Positions 1-6,696 of a stretch of DNA of 13,965 bases are shown one piece after another (within the stretch, counting starts at the first letter, position 1; each line of letters begins with the position of its first letter). The stretch comes from Candidatus Eiseniibacteriota bacterium (GTDB lineage: Bacteria > Eisenbacteria > RBG-16-71-46), in contig CAIXRL010000112.1 of the NCBI GenBank assembly GCA_903921835.1, positions 1 through 13,965 on the forward strand. Reading direction: 5' to 3'. A program made the position numbers and the translations under genes. The notes beneath the pieces were generated by a model. That model saw only the letters and a list, made by a program, of their open reading frames with translations. It was not told the origin of the DNA and did not search any database.

Positions 1-541
1 AGCGCTGCCGCAGCAGCTTCACGCCCTCCTCGCGTACGCAGTACGCGGACGACAGGCGGGGAATCAACCTGTCCTCGAGCCAGAAGTAGGCAGCGGGGAA
101 GCTGCGCCAGCGGATGTCGGCCTTCGGGGTCCTGAGGATGGACATGTCCTGGTGAAAGAAGGCGTTCTTGGGTCGCGAATCGTCGCGAAACAGGATCATG
201 GGCTCCATGCGGTGCAGCTCGAACACATCGAAGCCCTGCATGACCGCCGCGCGGTGACGCGCTGCATTCCAGGAGAGCCGCACCGTCAGCGGCACCCACG
301 ACCGCCCACCCGGATTCCGTTCCGCGAATGCCGGGAAGAAGTCGAACTCGCGTCGCCCCAGGCTGCAACGCGACCACCGACCCGGAGGTCGCTTCCCCGG
401 TTCCGTGGTCATGCCGACCAGGCTGAACTCCAGATCTTCCGGCGCCCATTTGATCAGGCCGCGGATGAACGTATCGATGCCCCCGGGCACCACTCCCAGG
501 GGATCCGCCTGATAGAACGTCCGGATGCGCGTCTTCTTCAT
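1..541 (-). CDS. GT4-type glycosyltransferase, N-terminal part (cut by window edge)
   Basis: Probably transfers a sugar from a nucleotide-sugar donor to a growing surface glycan in the cytoplasm. I translated 180 codons from the ATG at 541. The protein begins MKKTRIRTFYQADPLG, followed by PGGIDTFIRGL (about residues 19-29), which fits the glycine-rich N-terminal loop of GT-B fold family 4 enzymes. Further on are FFHQDMSILR and YFWLEDRLIPRL. The C-terminal donor-binding domain lies off the left edge, so its catalytic E-x7-E motif cannot be checked. An AGGAAG Shine-Dalgarno-like sequence sits 9 nt before the ATG. It is the last gene seen in the minus-strand polysaccharide cluster and follows the epimerase by about 230 bp. 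The family call rests on recalled similarity. The exact sugar is unknown. Confidence 0.8.
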   Translation of the reverse strand, partial: MKKTRIRTFYQADPLGVVPGGIDTFIRGLIKWAPEDLEFSLVGMTTEPGKRPPGRWSRCSLGRREFDFFPAFAERNPGGRSWVPLTVRLSWNAARHRAAVMQGFDVFELHRMEPMILFRDDSRPKNAFFHQDMSILRTPKADIRWRSFPAAYFWLEDRLIPRLSSAYCVREEGVKLLRQR

Positions 542-769
542 CGTTGCGATCTTCCTGAAGCCATGACCCACGGTGGCCCGTTGCCCGCGCCGGGGTTGCC
601 GGCATCTGCCGGAGAACCCAGAGAACAAGAAACCAGAGAACAGATGATAAGAGACCGTCCCCGATCCTGTTTCACGTGTTGAGCCCCGGCGGGAGGTGAA
701 CGACCTGGACGCCAGGGCCCGCTCGCCGGGCCCGCCCGAGGCGCTCCCGGCTCTGGTGCGTCCGCAGCG
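542..769. other. Intergenic region with a low-GC repeat-like patch
   Basis: This gap separates the epimerase stop from the GT4 start. It holds a 14-bp palindrome (CCGGCA-TC-TGCCGG, 599-612) and then a stretch at 611-680 that is only 34/70 GC. Within that stretch CCAGAGAACA occurs twice (618-627 and 633-642). A further pair of GGGCCC words lies at 715-720 and 728-733. No convincing short gene is visible. The low-GC patch may be a remnant of a mobile repeat, which is inference. Confidence 0.4.
599..680. repeat. Possible REP-like or transposase-associated repeat remnant
   Basis: The segment contains a palindrome (599-612), a tandem-like CCAGAGAACA pair 15 nt apart, and on the minus strand the string CGGGGACGGTCTCTTATC. 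Its composition (about 49% GC over 611-680) contrasts with its surroundings. From memory, GGGGACGGTCTC-like words recur beside Y1/REP-type (RayT) transposases in many environmental genomes. I cannot confirm that here, and no transposase is present. Confidence 0.3.
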
Positions 770-1936
770 TCATTCCGAGGTCGCGCCACCCACGCGGGGA
801 ATCTCTTTCAGCAGACCCCTGTTCCGCATTTCCTGGAGCGACCGGTCGTAGCCGCTCTCGCATTCCGCCTGGGCCTTTGCCCAGCCGACGAAGCTCTCGA
901 TTCCACGTGCGAACGGCACCTCGGGAACGACCTGCAACACGTCCCGCAAGAGCGAGACGTCCGCGTAGTTGTGGCGGATGTCCCCCACCCGGTACGCACC
1001 GCTGACCTCCAGCGGAACTTCCTGGTCGAAGGCACGCATCAGGGTCAACGCCACGTCGCGAATCGCTATCGCGATCCCAGTGCCGACATTGAACACCCGG
1101 TTGTTGGCGGCGTCGCGTTCGATGCCCGCGACCGTAGCCTCCACGACATCCGAGATGAAGACGAAGTCCCGGCTTTCCAGCCCGTCCTCAAAAACGTTGA
1201 TGGATTGACCGGACCTGATTCTGGTGGAGAAGATCGAGAGGATGCCCGTGTACGGGTTGCTCAGGGATTGCCCGGGGCCGTAGACGTTCTGGTACCGGAA
1301 CGCGACCGCGGCCAGGCCGATGGCGCCACAGACGTTCATGACCAGCTGTTCCTGGACCTGCTTCGTGACGCCGTAGACGGATGAAGGATGGATCCTTGAC
1401 GATTCGTCCGTGGCCACCAGCTCGAGCCTGCCGGAACCGGGGTACTTGACCTCGAAGTCCCCCGCCCTCATGTCCTCATCGCTTCGGTGGGAGGGATAGA
1501 CCACTCCCAGTTCCCTGCTGAGGTACTTCCCCTCGCCGTAGATGGCCCTGCTCGAGGCCACCACGACCTTCTCGACCTGATGGGGCTTGTTGGCGAGGAT
1601 GTCGAGCATGATGGCGGTGCCCTGGATGTTCACGTGGGCGTACTTCTCGACGAGGTACATGGACTGGCCCGTGCCCGTCTCCGCAGCCAGGTGCACGACG
1701 ACGTTCTGGCCCTCGAGGGCGTCCTCCCAATCCACCCTGGACGTCACGGTGCCATGCCTGAACTCCACCCGGTCCTTGATGGATGCGTACAGGGGAGACG
1801 TGACGGCGGGGTCCCTGCCGTGGACCTGCTCGGACAGGTTGTCCAGCACCCGCACTCGATGGCCGCCCTGCAGCAATCGCAGGGCGAGATGAGAGCCAAT
1901 GAAACCCGCGCCACCGGTGATCAGGATGTTCATCAT
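770..1936 (-). CDS. NAD-dependent nucleotide-sugar epimerase (extended SDR), dTDP-L-rhamnose 4-epimerase-like
   Basis: Predicted cytosolic enzyme that interconverts nucleotide-sugar epimers for glycan assembly. The 388-residue protein is a full-length extended SDR. It has the NAD-binding Rossmann motif TGGAGFIGS (residues 7-15), the substrate loop HLAAETGTGQS, ASSRAIYGEGK (about 127-137), catalytic Y188 and K192 in VYGVTK, and RYQNVYGPGQSLSNPYTGIL. The last string and the overall layout match the group annotated as dTDP-L-rhamnose 4-epimerase. Members of that group, as I recall them, usually carry a CPxCG element before the catalytic Tyr. Here the place reads KYPGSG, without cysteines. The start was chosen at the first of two adjacent ATG codons, with GAGG 9 nt upstream and the Rossmann strand beginning immediately. 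The upstream in-frame extension is proline/arginine-rich and overlaps the neighbouring gene. The start is 46 nt from the stop of the preceding CgeB-like gene, so cotranscription is likely. Substrate specificity is inferred. Confidence 0.88.
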   Translation of the reverse strand: MMNILITGGAGFIGSHLALRLLQGGHRVRVLDNLSEQVHGRDPAVTSPLYASIKDRVEFRHGTVTSRVDWEDALEGQNVVVHLAAETGTGQSMYLVEKYAHVNIQGTAIMLDILANKPHQVEKVVVASSRAIYGEGKYLSRELGVVYPSHRSDEDMRAGDFEVKYPGSGRLELVATDESSRIHPSSVYGVTKQVQEQLVMNVCGAIGLAAVAFRYQNVYGPGQSLSNPYTGILSIFSTRIRSGQSINVFEDGLESRDFVFISDVVEATVAGIERDAANNRVFNVGTGIAIAIRDVALTLMRAFDQEVPLEVSGAYRVGDIRHNYADVSLLRDVLQVVPEVPFARGIESFVGWAKAQAECESGYDRSLQEMRNRGLLKEIPRVGGATSE

Positions 1937-1982
1937 CGACGCGAACCTCTGCTGATTTGCAATCGGTTGGAGAGTGGGCGGG

Positions 1983-2936
1983 CTATTCGGCCACCAGCTC
2001 TGCGATGAAGTCGGAGATGGTCCTGGGTTTCGACGCGTAGGACCGGGTCCGGCACCTCTCGTAGCCATCGACCAGCGCGGCCGGGAGATCACTCTCCCCG
2101 AACACCACGTAGTCCGCCTCGTCGAAATGGCTGCCCCGGCGGATGTACGGGTTGTTGGTGATGATCTTGGTCTTCATGTTGATGGCCTCGAAACAGCGCA
2201 TCGTGATCCCCGTCTGCGTGTGATGCGCGTAGTCGATCGTGAACTCGGACGAGCGCATCACCTCAGAGTACTCAACGTAGGGCAGCGGGCGAAACGAAAC
2301 GTACTTCCGGTACTTGAGGTACAGGCGCGGGCTCTTCAGGAAGTTGCAGGCGAAGCGAAACACGTCCGGTTCGTAGATCGAGATGAAGACGTCTGTGGGG
2401 CGCAGGATCGAAACCACCCGGTCGACGTAGCCGAGACGGCCGCCGTGATTCCTCAAGATGGCGGAAACCTGGTACCTGATCTTCTTCTCGCCCGTCACCG
2501 TGGCAGATGACGTGAACAACTCCACCACGGGCAGGGACCAGCGGTCGGCGTCCCTGTAATCGAACGTGTAGTACTTCGTCGCGAACCGATACCAGCCGAG
2601 GGGAGCCTTGTTGAGCTGGAAGGAATCCCAGTTGTAGCCGACGATCCTCCTGACCGAGCGGCGCATCGCCTCGATCAACCGCTCGCTGATCCCCCTCCCC
2701 TTGAAAATGAGGGCCAGATCGTAGGTCCGGTTCTTCAGAAAGCGCTCGGTGATCGTCCGGTACGTGATGGGAAAAATGATCGGGATCTGGAGCTTGCCCA
2801 CGATTCTCCCGAAGGTGCCCTCGGGGTACTCGTCGTTCGACACGTCGACCCGGTACCCCATGGCTTCCAGGGCTTCCCGGATGTGCTTCTCGAACGAGTA
2901 GAAGTGCCTGGGGATGATCAGGAGGCAGGACTTCAT
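1983..2936 (-). CDS. CgeB-like / polysaccharide-cluster glycosyltransferase-type protein
   Basis: Likely cytoplasmic glycosyltransferase acting on a surface glycan. The 317-residue protein begins MKSCLLIIPRHFYSFEKHI, resembling a GT-B fold first strand and helix. It continues with a putative acceptor domain (TYDLALIFKGRGIS, about 71-84), YNWDSF (101-106) and YTFDYRDADRW (123-133). It ends with a conserved block around DYAHHTQTGITMRCFEAINM (235-254) and then KIITNN. This layout matches the CgeB-like proteins found in capsule and O-antigen clusters. E250 in RCFEAI is a candidate donor-binding acidic residue. The ATG at 2936 was chosen because homology starts there, although its ribosome site is weak. 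The longer in-frame extension looks non-coding. Local GC is much lower than in the wzi gene. Acceptor and donor are unknown. Confidence 0.75.
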   Translation of the reverse strand: MKSCLLIIPRHFYSFEKHIREALEAMGYRVDVSNDEYPEGTFGRIVGKLQIPIIFPITYRTITERFLKNRTYDLALIFKGRGISERLIEAMRRSVRRIVGYNWDSFQLNKAPLGWYRFATKYYTFDYRDADRWSLPVVELFTSSATVTGEKKIRYQVSAILRNHGGRLGYVDRVVSILRPTDVFISIYEPDVFRFACNFLKSPRLYLKYRKYVSFRPLPYVEYSEVMRSSEFTIDYAHHTQTGITMRCFEAINMKTKIITNNPYIRRGSHFDEADYVVFGESDLPAALVDGYERCRTRSYASKPRTISDFIAELVAE

Positions 2937-3319
2937 CGCGGGGCAGAGTTCACCGTCCTGTTCGGGACTCTCCGGCCTGATTTGCGGCGGGTTCAAGACG
3001 CGGAGCCTTTCGGGAACGCTGTGGCTGGAACCGTGGGCAGGGGCAGGAAGGACGCGCAGGCACCCTCCCGGGGGCGCTGGATCATCGCCGCCACCCCGTT
3101 CATCGGCCCGCTCCCGGGCAACGTCGGTCATGGACGGATCAGGACGGTGGGTATGATCCCGCGATCCCCCCCAAACTGCAAGATTCCGGGAAATGTGCCG
3201 AGGGGCCGCCCGGAAGGCCGGTTCGAGTCGGCAGGTTTGATCCGATCCGGCGGCGGCCCCGTCCGTCGGGCACGCTGCCGGGAGCCGGCGCGCGAGGAAC
3301 GCAGGCGCCTGCCGTGCGG
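2937..3319. other. 383-bp intergenic gap inside the polysaccharide cluster
   Basis: No convincing gene is seen on either strand. The open frames here are arginine- and proline-rich and lack recognisable motifs. The stretch around 3171-3200 is richer in A/T than its flanks and might hold a minus-strand promoter for the downstream sugar genes, but no pair of -35 and -10 boxes is good enough to name. The change in base composition between the wzi-fkbM pair and the sugar genes occurs around this gap. Confidence 0.4.
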
Positions 3320-4123
3320 CTACCGGCTGCGGATGCGCCTGGCCATCGCGCGGAGCACGTACCGCGGCACGGAGGCGAGCTGGTACACGCGTGCCGCGAG
3401 CCGCAGCCACCGTGATGGCCGGTGGGCGAAATGAATGACAGGCGTCGCGTGCCAGCCCCAGCGCGTGACCGGCTCGTATCCCAGCGGCCCCAGGTGCGCC
3501 AGGAGCTCGCCGAAATGCCGCGGCGTCGATGCCTCCACGAAGACGTGCGGTCTCTCCTCCCCAAGGATCCCGGGCGCGCCGCGGAGAACGTCCAACTCCG
3601 CGCCCTCGACGTCGATCTTCAGCAGCAGGACCCGGCCGTGACGCCCACGTGAGCGGCGATAGTCGGCGAGCAGCGAATCGAGCGTCGTGATCGCGACGCC
3701 CCCCGCGCCGCCGCCTGCCCTGCTCACCTCCACGCGAGCCATGCCCACGTTCGTCCCGCCCGACTCAGGGAGAACGACCCTGCCGGTGCCCACGGCGGCC
3801 CCGACGGCGCAGTCGTAGACCGCGTGGCCGGAAACGTTCTTCTCCAGGTTGCGGCGCAGGACCGGGAGCACTCGCGGGTTCGGCTCGATCGAAATCGCGT
3901 GACCACCCAGCAGGGCGCCGAGGTAGACGGAGTGATTGCCGATGTTGGCGCCGGCATCGATGAACAGGGGGTCTTCACACGGATCGATGTGGCTCATGAA
4001 CCGCATGTACTCGAGCAGCTCCACCTCGTAGAAGCCCCGCGTGGTCTCGATGAAGCGGTAGATGTAGTCCTCCCGATCGACACCCTCGAGATCGAACTCA
4101 CGGCCCGCATACCGGAACTTCAC
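3320..4123 (-). CDS. FkbM family methyltransferase
   Basis: SAM-dependent methyltransferase, probably O-methylating a sugar or another hydroxyl in the surface glycan. The 267-residue product carries the SAM-binding motif I FIDAGANIGNHSVYLG (about 54-69), the acidic SAM-ribose loop SIEPNP with E80, and the FkbM hallmark LLLKIDVEGAELDVLRGA (about 166-183). VFVEAST follows near 195-201. I chose the GTG at 4123 because GGGAGG lies 6 nt upstream and the protein then opens directly with KFRYAGREFDLEG. An upstream in-frame GTG at 4189 would add 22 residues with no family character. The gene starts 72 nt after the Wzi-like stop, and both probably share a transcript. The C-terminus is unusually basic (VLRAMARRIRSR), suggesting contact with membrane or nucleic acid, though this is speculative. 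The acceptor cannot be told from sequence. Confidence 0.88.
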   Translation of the reverse strand: MKFRYAGREFDLEGVDREDYIYRFIETTRGFYEVELLEYMRFMSHIDPCEDPLFIDAGANIGNHSVYLGALLGGHAISIEPNPRVLPVLRRNLEKNVSGHAVYDCAVGAAVGTGRVVLPESGGTNVGMARVEVSRAGGGAGGVAITTLDSLLADYRRSRGRHGRVLLLKIDVEGAELDVLRGAPGILGEERPHVFVEASTPRHFGELLAHLGPLGYEPVTRWGWHATPVIHFAHRPSRWLRLAARVYQLASVPRYVLRAMARRIRSR

Positions 4124-4129
4124 GGCCTG

Positions 4130-4135
4130 CCTCCC
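4130..4135 (-). promoter_or_regulatory. Ribosome binding site deciding the fkbM-family start
   Basis: GGGAGG lies 6 nt before the GTG at 4123. The competing GTG at 4189 has only a weaker GAGG near the preceding stop codon. Confidence 0.6.
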
Positions 4136-4195
4136 AGCGCTGGGACACCACGAGAAACCCGCCCGAACGTCCTCCGGGCAGCACGCCACCGCGCC

Positions 4196-5755
4196 TCACC
4201 AGCGCAGCGTGAGGCGCGTCTCCCCGTACGCGCCGCTGACGTCGGCGCCCGCGACGTGATTCAGCGCCGTCACGCGCGCCCAACCCGCCGTGACGCCCGC
4301 GACGAGCCCGCTCGCGGGCGACCAGTCGGCCGTCATGGCGGCACGCGCGTCCACGTCGAGCACACCCGTGAGCACGAGGTTGTTCACGGACCCGCTGCCG
4401 GGCACGTAGTAGTCGCCGAGCTCGCTCCCGCCCTTGCGCGTGAACGTGCCCTCCAGGCCGAGCGCCCAGTCTGGCGTGGCGCGGCACTCGAGCCGGCCGT
4501 TCAGGCGATCGACGTCCGGCCCGAGCGGGAACCCCGTGGGAAGCCCCGCGAACTCGAAGTCGTGGTGGTGGAAGGAGGAGTAGGTGTACTGGTAGACGCG
4601 CGCGTACTCGCCGCGCAGCGTCCACGCCCTGCCGTCGAGCACCCGGCGGGCGTCGAAACCCAGCTGCCACGCCAGCGCCCGCGGGCGCTTCTCCGAGCTG
4701 AAGCTGATGTCGTCGATGGCCAGCTCGCCGTAGACACGCAGGTTTCGCCGCGCGTTCCAGGCGGCGTCGATCGCCCACATGACGTTGTTCTTGCCGAGCA
4801 CGTTCAGTGATTCCGGCATCGACGCGCCCGACCGGAGCACGCGCTTCTCGATGTGGCTGTAGGGAATCACCGGCACGAAGTAGATCGGGGCGTTGCTGGC
4901 GCCGTTGAAGCGTGCGAGCTCCGCGAACGAGATGTCCCAGCGCGCGGTCGGACGCAGCTCGAGGCGGTGGCCGGCGAGGTAGGACTCCGTGGTCGGATCG
5001 AGCGACGCGACGAACCACTCGAGCTGCGCCCGGCCCAGGATCGGCACCCGCGCCTCGATCACGTCGAACGCCGGGGCGCCGTCGGAGAGCGCCATGCTCC
5101 CCCACGCGCCCGGTCCCCAGCGCAGCCACGTGTGCCCGATCACGAGCCGGCCGAGCTTGCCGCGCAGGGTGGCGGTGCCGCGGTCGAAGTAGCTGTTGAG
5201 CTGCTCGCCCTCGATGAGGCCGAAGTGCCGGCTGACGACGGGATTGCCGTGCGGCCCCGGCGAATGGGTGCCCGCGTAGACGTCCCCCGCGAGCAGCACG
5301 CTCTCGCCGAGCGCGAGCGAACCCTGGGCGCCCGCGCGGAAGTCGCGCACGACGTCATGGCGGGCGCGATCGTCGGTGTAGTTCGTGCGGGCATACGGCG
5401 AGAGCTCGAGCGAGCTGTTCGGATCCTCGCCGACCAGCGCGGGCTCCCAGCCGCCGATCACGTTCGCGGGTTCCATCTCCCGCTGCAGCCGGACGTACGC
5501 GGGGTCGGCCGCGACCGCGGGAGCGTTGCGCACGAGTTCGTCGAGAAAGCGCCCGAGGTCGGCGCGGTCCCACGGGCGGGTGTGCAGGAAGGCCGAGCCG
5601 CAGCCGTGGCTCGTCGCCAGATCCTCGACCAGCGGGTAGATCGGCGACTCGACCGGGATCTCGTCGAGCGCGTGATACGCGGCGCGCGCGGGCGTGGCCA
5701 GCAACAGCAGCGCAAGCGCGGCCGGAAGCGGAAAAGCGCGGCGGAGTCGGTTCAT
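4196..5755 (-). CDS. Wzi-like capsule assembly outer-membrane protein
   Basis: Predicted outer-membrane beta-barrel of the Wzi capsule assembly family, which in other bacteria helps attach group 1-type capsule to the cell surface. The 519-residue protein has a clear Sec signal peptide (MNRLRRAF, then a Leu/Ala core, with likely cleavage after ATPARA at residue 25). The mature N-terminal region reads PVESPIYPLVEDLA. It is followed by many alternating strands and the family signature WLRWGPGAWGSMALSDGAP (about 210-228). The chain ends RLTLRW, with the terminal aromatic residue typical of barrel proteins. The start at MNRL was chosen from the signal peptide. The ribosome site there is poor. The gene heads the minus-strand polysaccharide run, is followed by the FkbM methyltransferase, and diverges from the AIM24-family gene. 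Specificity for a particular polymer is not visible. Confidence 0.85.
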   Translation of the reverse strand: MNRLRRAFPLPAALALLLLATPARAAYHALDEIPVESPIYPLVEDLATSHGCGSAFLHTRPWDRADLGRFLDELVRNAPAVAADPAYVRLQREMEPANVIGGWEPALVGEDPNSSLELSPYARTNYTDDRARHDVVRDFRAGAQGSLALGESVLLAGDVYAGTHSPGPHGNPVVSRHFGLIEGEQLNSYFDRGTATLRGKLGRLVIGHTWLRWGPGAWGSMALSDGAPAFDVIEARVPILGRAQLEWFVASLDPTTESYLAGHRLELRPTARWDISFAELARFNGASNAPIYFVPVIPYSHIEKRVLRSGASMPESLNVLGKNNVMWAIDAAWNARRNLRVYGELAIDDISFSSEKRPRALAWQLGFDARRVLDGRAWTLRGEYARVYQYTYSSFHHHDFEFAGLPTGFPLGPDVDRLNGRLECRATPDWALGLEGTFTRKGGSELGDYYVPGSGSVNNLVLTGVLDVDARAAMTADWSPASGLVAGVTAGWARVTALNHVAGADVSGAYGETRLTLRW

Positions 5756-5844
5756 GGGCCGGGAGATTACGCGCCGGCCCGCGGCGGCGCCAGCCGGCCG
5801 GGCGGGGGACCGGCAGGGCGGCGGGACCCGTGTGCACCTGCGTG

Positions 5845-5873
5845 TGCGGCACGGTGCCGTCCTTGGATATAGT
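5845..5873 (+). promoter_or_regulatory. Putative promoter of the AIM24-family gene
   Basis: A good -10 box TATAGT (5868-5873) lies in the divergent intergenic region, 45 nt before the start codon. The element 17 nt upstream (TGCGGC at 5845-5850) is a poor -35 match. The -10 box falls in one of the few A/T-rich spots here. The opposite strand may serve the wzi-like gene, but I see no better boxes for it. Confidence 0.35.
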
Positions 5874-5918
5874 GGCTCCCGCGTCCCGACGCACCCCTCA
5901 CCCACCCCGGAGGCACAC

Positions 5919-6656
5919 ATGGCCATCCCCGACATTGCGAAGCCGGCCGAGCAGGCAGGTCAGACGAAGCAGGGACTGCGCTACCGCATCGACGGCTCGA
6001 TCCAGCAGACACTGCTCGTCGATCTCGCCGCCGGCCAGACGGTCTATTCCGACGCGGGTGCAATGTCGTGGATGACGCAATCGGTGGCGATGAACACGCA
6101 CTCCTCGGGCGGCATGGGAGGCCTGCTCAAGCGCGCGCTCTCGGGCGCCACGATGTTCATCGTGGACTTCACCGCGCAGGGCAGCGAGGGCCACGTCGCC
6201 TTCTCCGCCGACTTCCCGGGCAAGGTGCTGCCGTTCGAGCTCGACGCCAACCAGACCGTGATCATGCACAAGCACGCGTTCCTGTGCGCCGAGAAATCGG
6301 TCGGCCTGGACGTGTTCTTCACGCGGCGCCTGGGTGCCGGCTTGTTCGGGGGCGAGGGCTTCGTGCTGCAGAAGCTCACCGGCCCCGGCGCGGTGTTCAC
6401 CGAACTGGACGGCGACGCGATCGAGTACGCGCTCAAGGCCGGCGAGACCATGCGCGTCGAGCCGGGACACGTCGCCATGTTCGAGGCCAGCGTGCGCTTC
6501 GACGTCGAGATGATCCAGGGCTTCGCCAACGTGCTCATGGGCGGCGAGGGCCTGTTCCTGGCGACGCTCACGGGGCCCGGCCGCATCTGGCTGCACTCGC
6601 TCACCCCGAGCAAGGTGGCGCACCGGATCGCGATCTACCTGCCCTCGAAGGGCTGA
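5919..6656 (+). CDS. AIM24 / TIGR00266 family protein
   Basis: A 245-residue member of the AIM24-like family (TIGR00266). The bacterial role is poorly defined; the yeast relative is a mitochondrial inner-membrane organisation protein. The family pattern is strong: QTVYSDAGAMSWM, GGMGGLLKRALSGATMFIVDF, PGKVLPFELDANQTVIMHKHAFL, GAGLFGGEGFVLQKLTGPG and, late, VLMGGEGLFLATLTGPG. These are two related glycine-rich beta repeats. There is no signal peptide or membrane helix, so it is probably cytosolic. The ATG is preceded by GGAGG with 5-nt spacing, giving a confident start. It stands alone, divergent from the capsule cluster and convergent with the M23 peptidase, with only 40 bp between the stops. 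Family assignment is secure; function is not. Confidence 0.9.
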   Translation: MAIPDIAKPAEQAGQTKQGLRYRIDGSIQQTLLVDLAAGQTVYSDAGAMSWMTQSVAMNTHSSGGMGGLLKRALSGATMFIVDFTAQGSEGHVAFSADFPGKVLPFELDANQTVIMHKHAFLCAEKSVGLDVFFTRRLGAGLFGGEGFVLQKLTGPGAVFTELDGDAIEYALKAGETMRVEPGHVAMFEASVRFDVEMIQGFANVLMGGEGLFLATLTGPGRIWLHSLTPSKVAHRIAIYLPSKG

Positions 6657-6659
6657 GCG

Positions 6660-6696
6660 GCCCGCGGCAGAGCGCCGGCCCGGCGCGCGCCCGGGC
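6660..6696. terminator. Hairpin between convergent stops
   Basis: The 40-bp gap between the AIM24-family stop and the peptidase stop can fold with an outer GCCCG/CGGGC stem (6660-6664 with 6692-6696) and an inner GCGCC/GGCGC stem (6672-6676 with 6682-6686). There is no U-tract, so termination is only a guess from position and symmetry. Confidence 0.3.

Noticed and set aside
152..682. A 176-residue plus-strand open frame opposite the GT4 gene
   Set aside because: It is rich in Arg, Pro and His, has no family motif and lies antisense to a frame with clear glycosyltransferase features.
715..733. GGGCCC-N7-GGGCCC as a terminator after the epimerase
   Set aside because: GGGCCC is its own reverse complement, so the match is easy by chance, and no U-tract follows on the minus strand.
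2883..3434. A 183-residue plus-strand open frame covering the intergenic gap
   Set aside because: It overlaps the N-terminus of the CgeB-like gene and the C-terminus of fkbM on the other strand, has no recognisable motifs, and has no good start signal.
4124..4189. Upstream GTG extension of the FkbM protein
   Set aside because: The 22 extra residues show no family similarity, and a better ribosome site supports the GTG at 4123.
4853..5872. A 339-residue plus-strand open frame opposite the wzi-like gene
   Set aside because: It is an Arg/Ala/Glu-rich shadow. The minus frame has a signal peptide and the Wzi signature.
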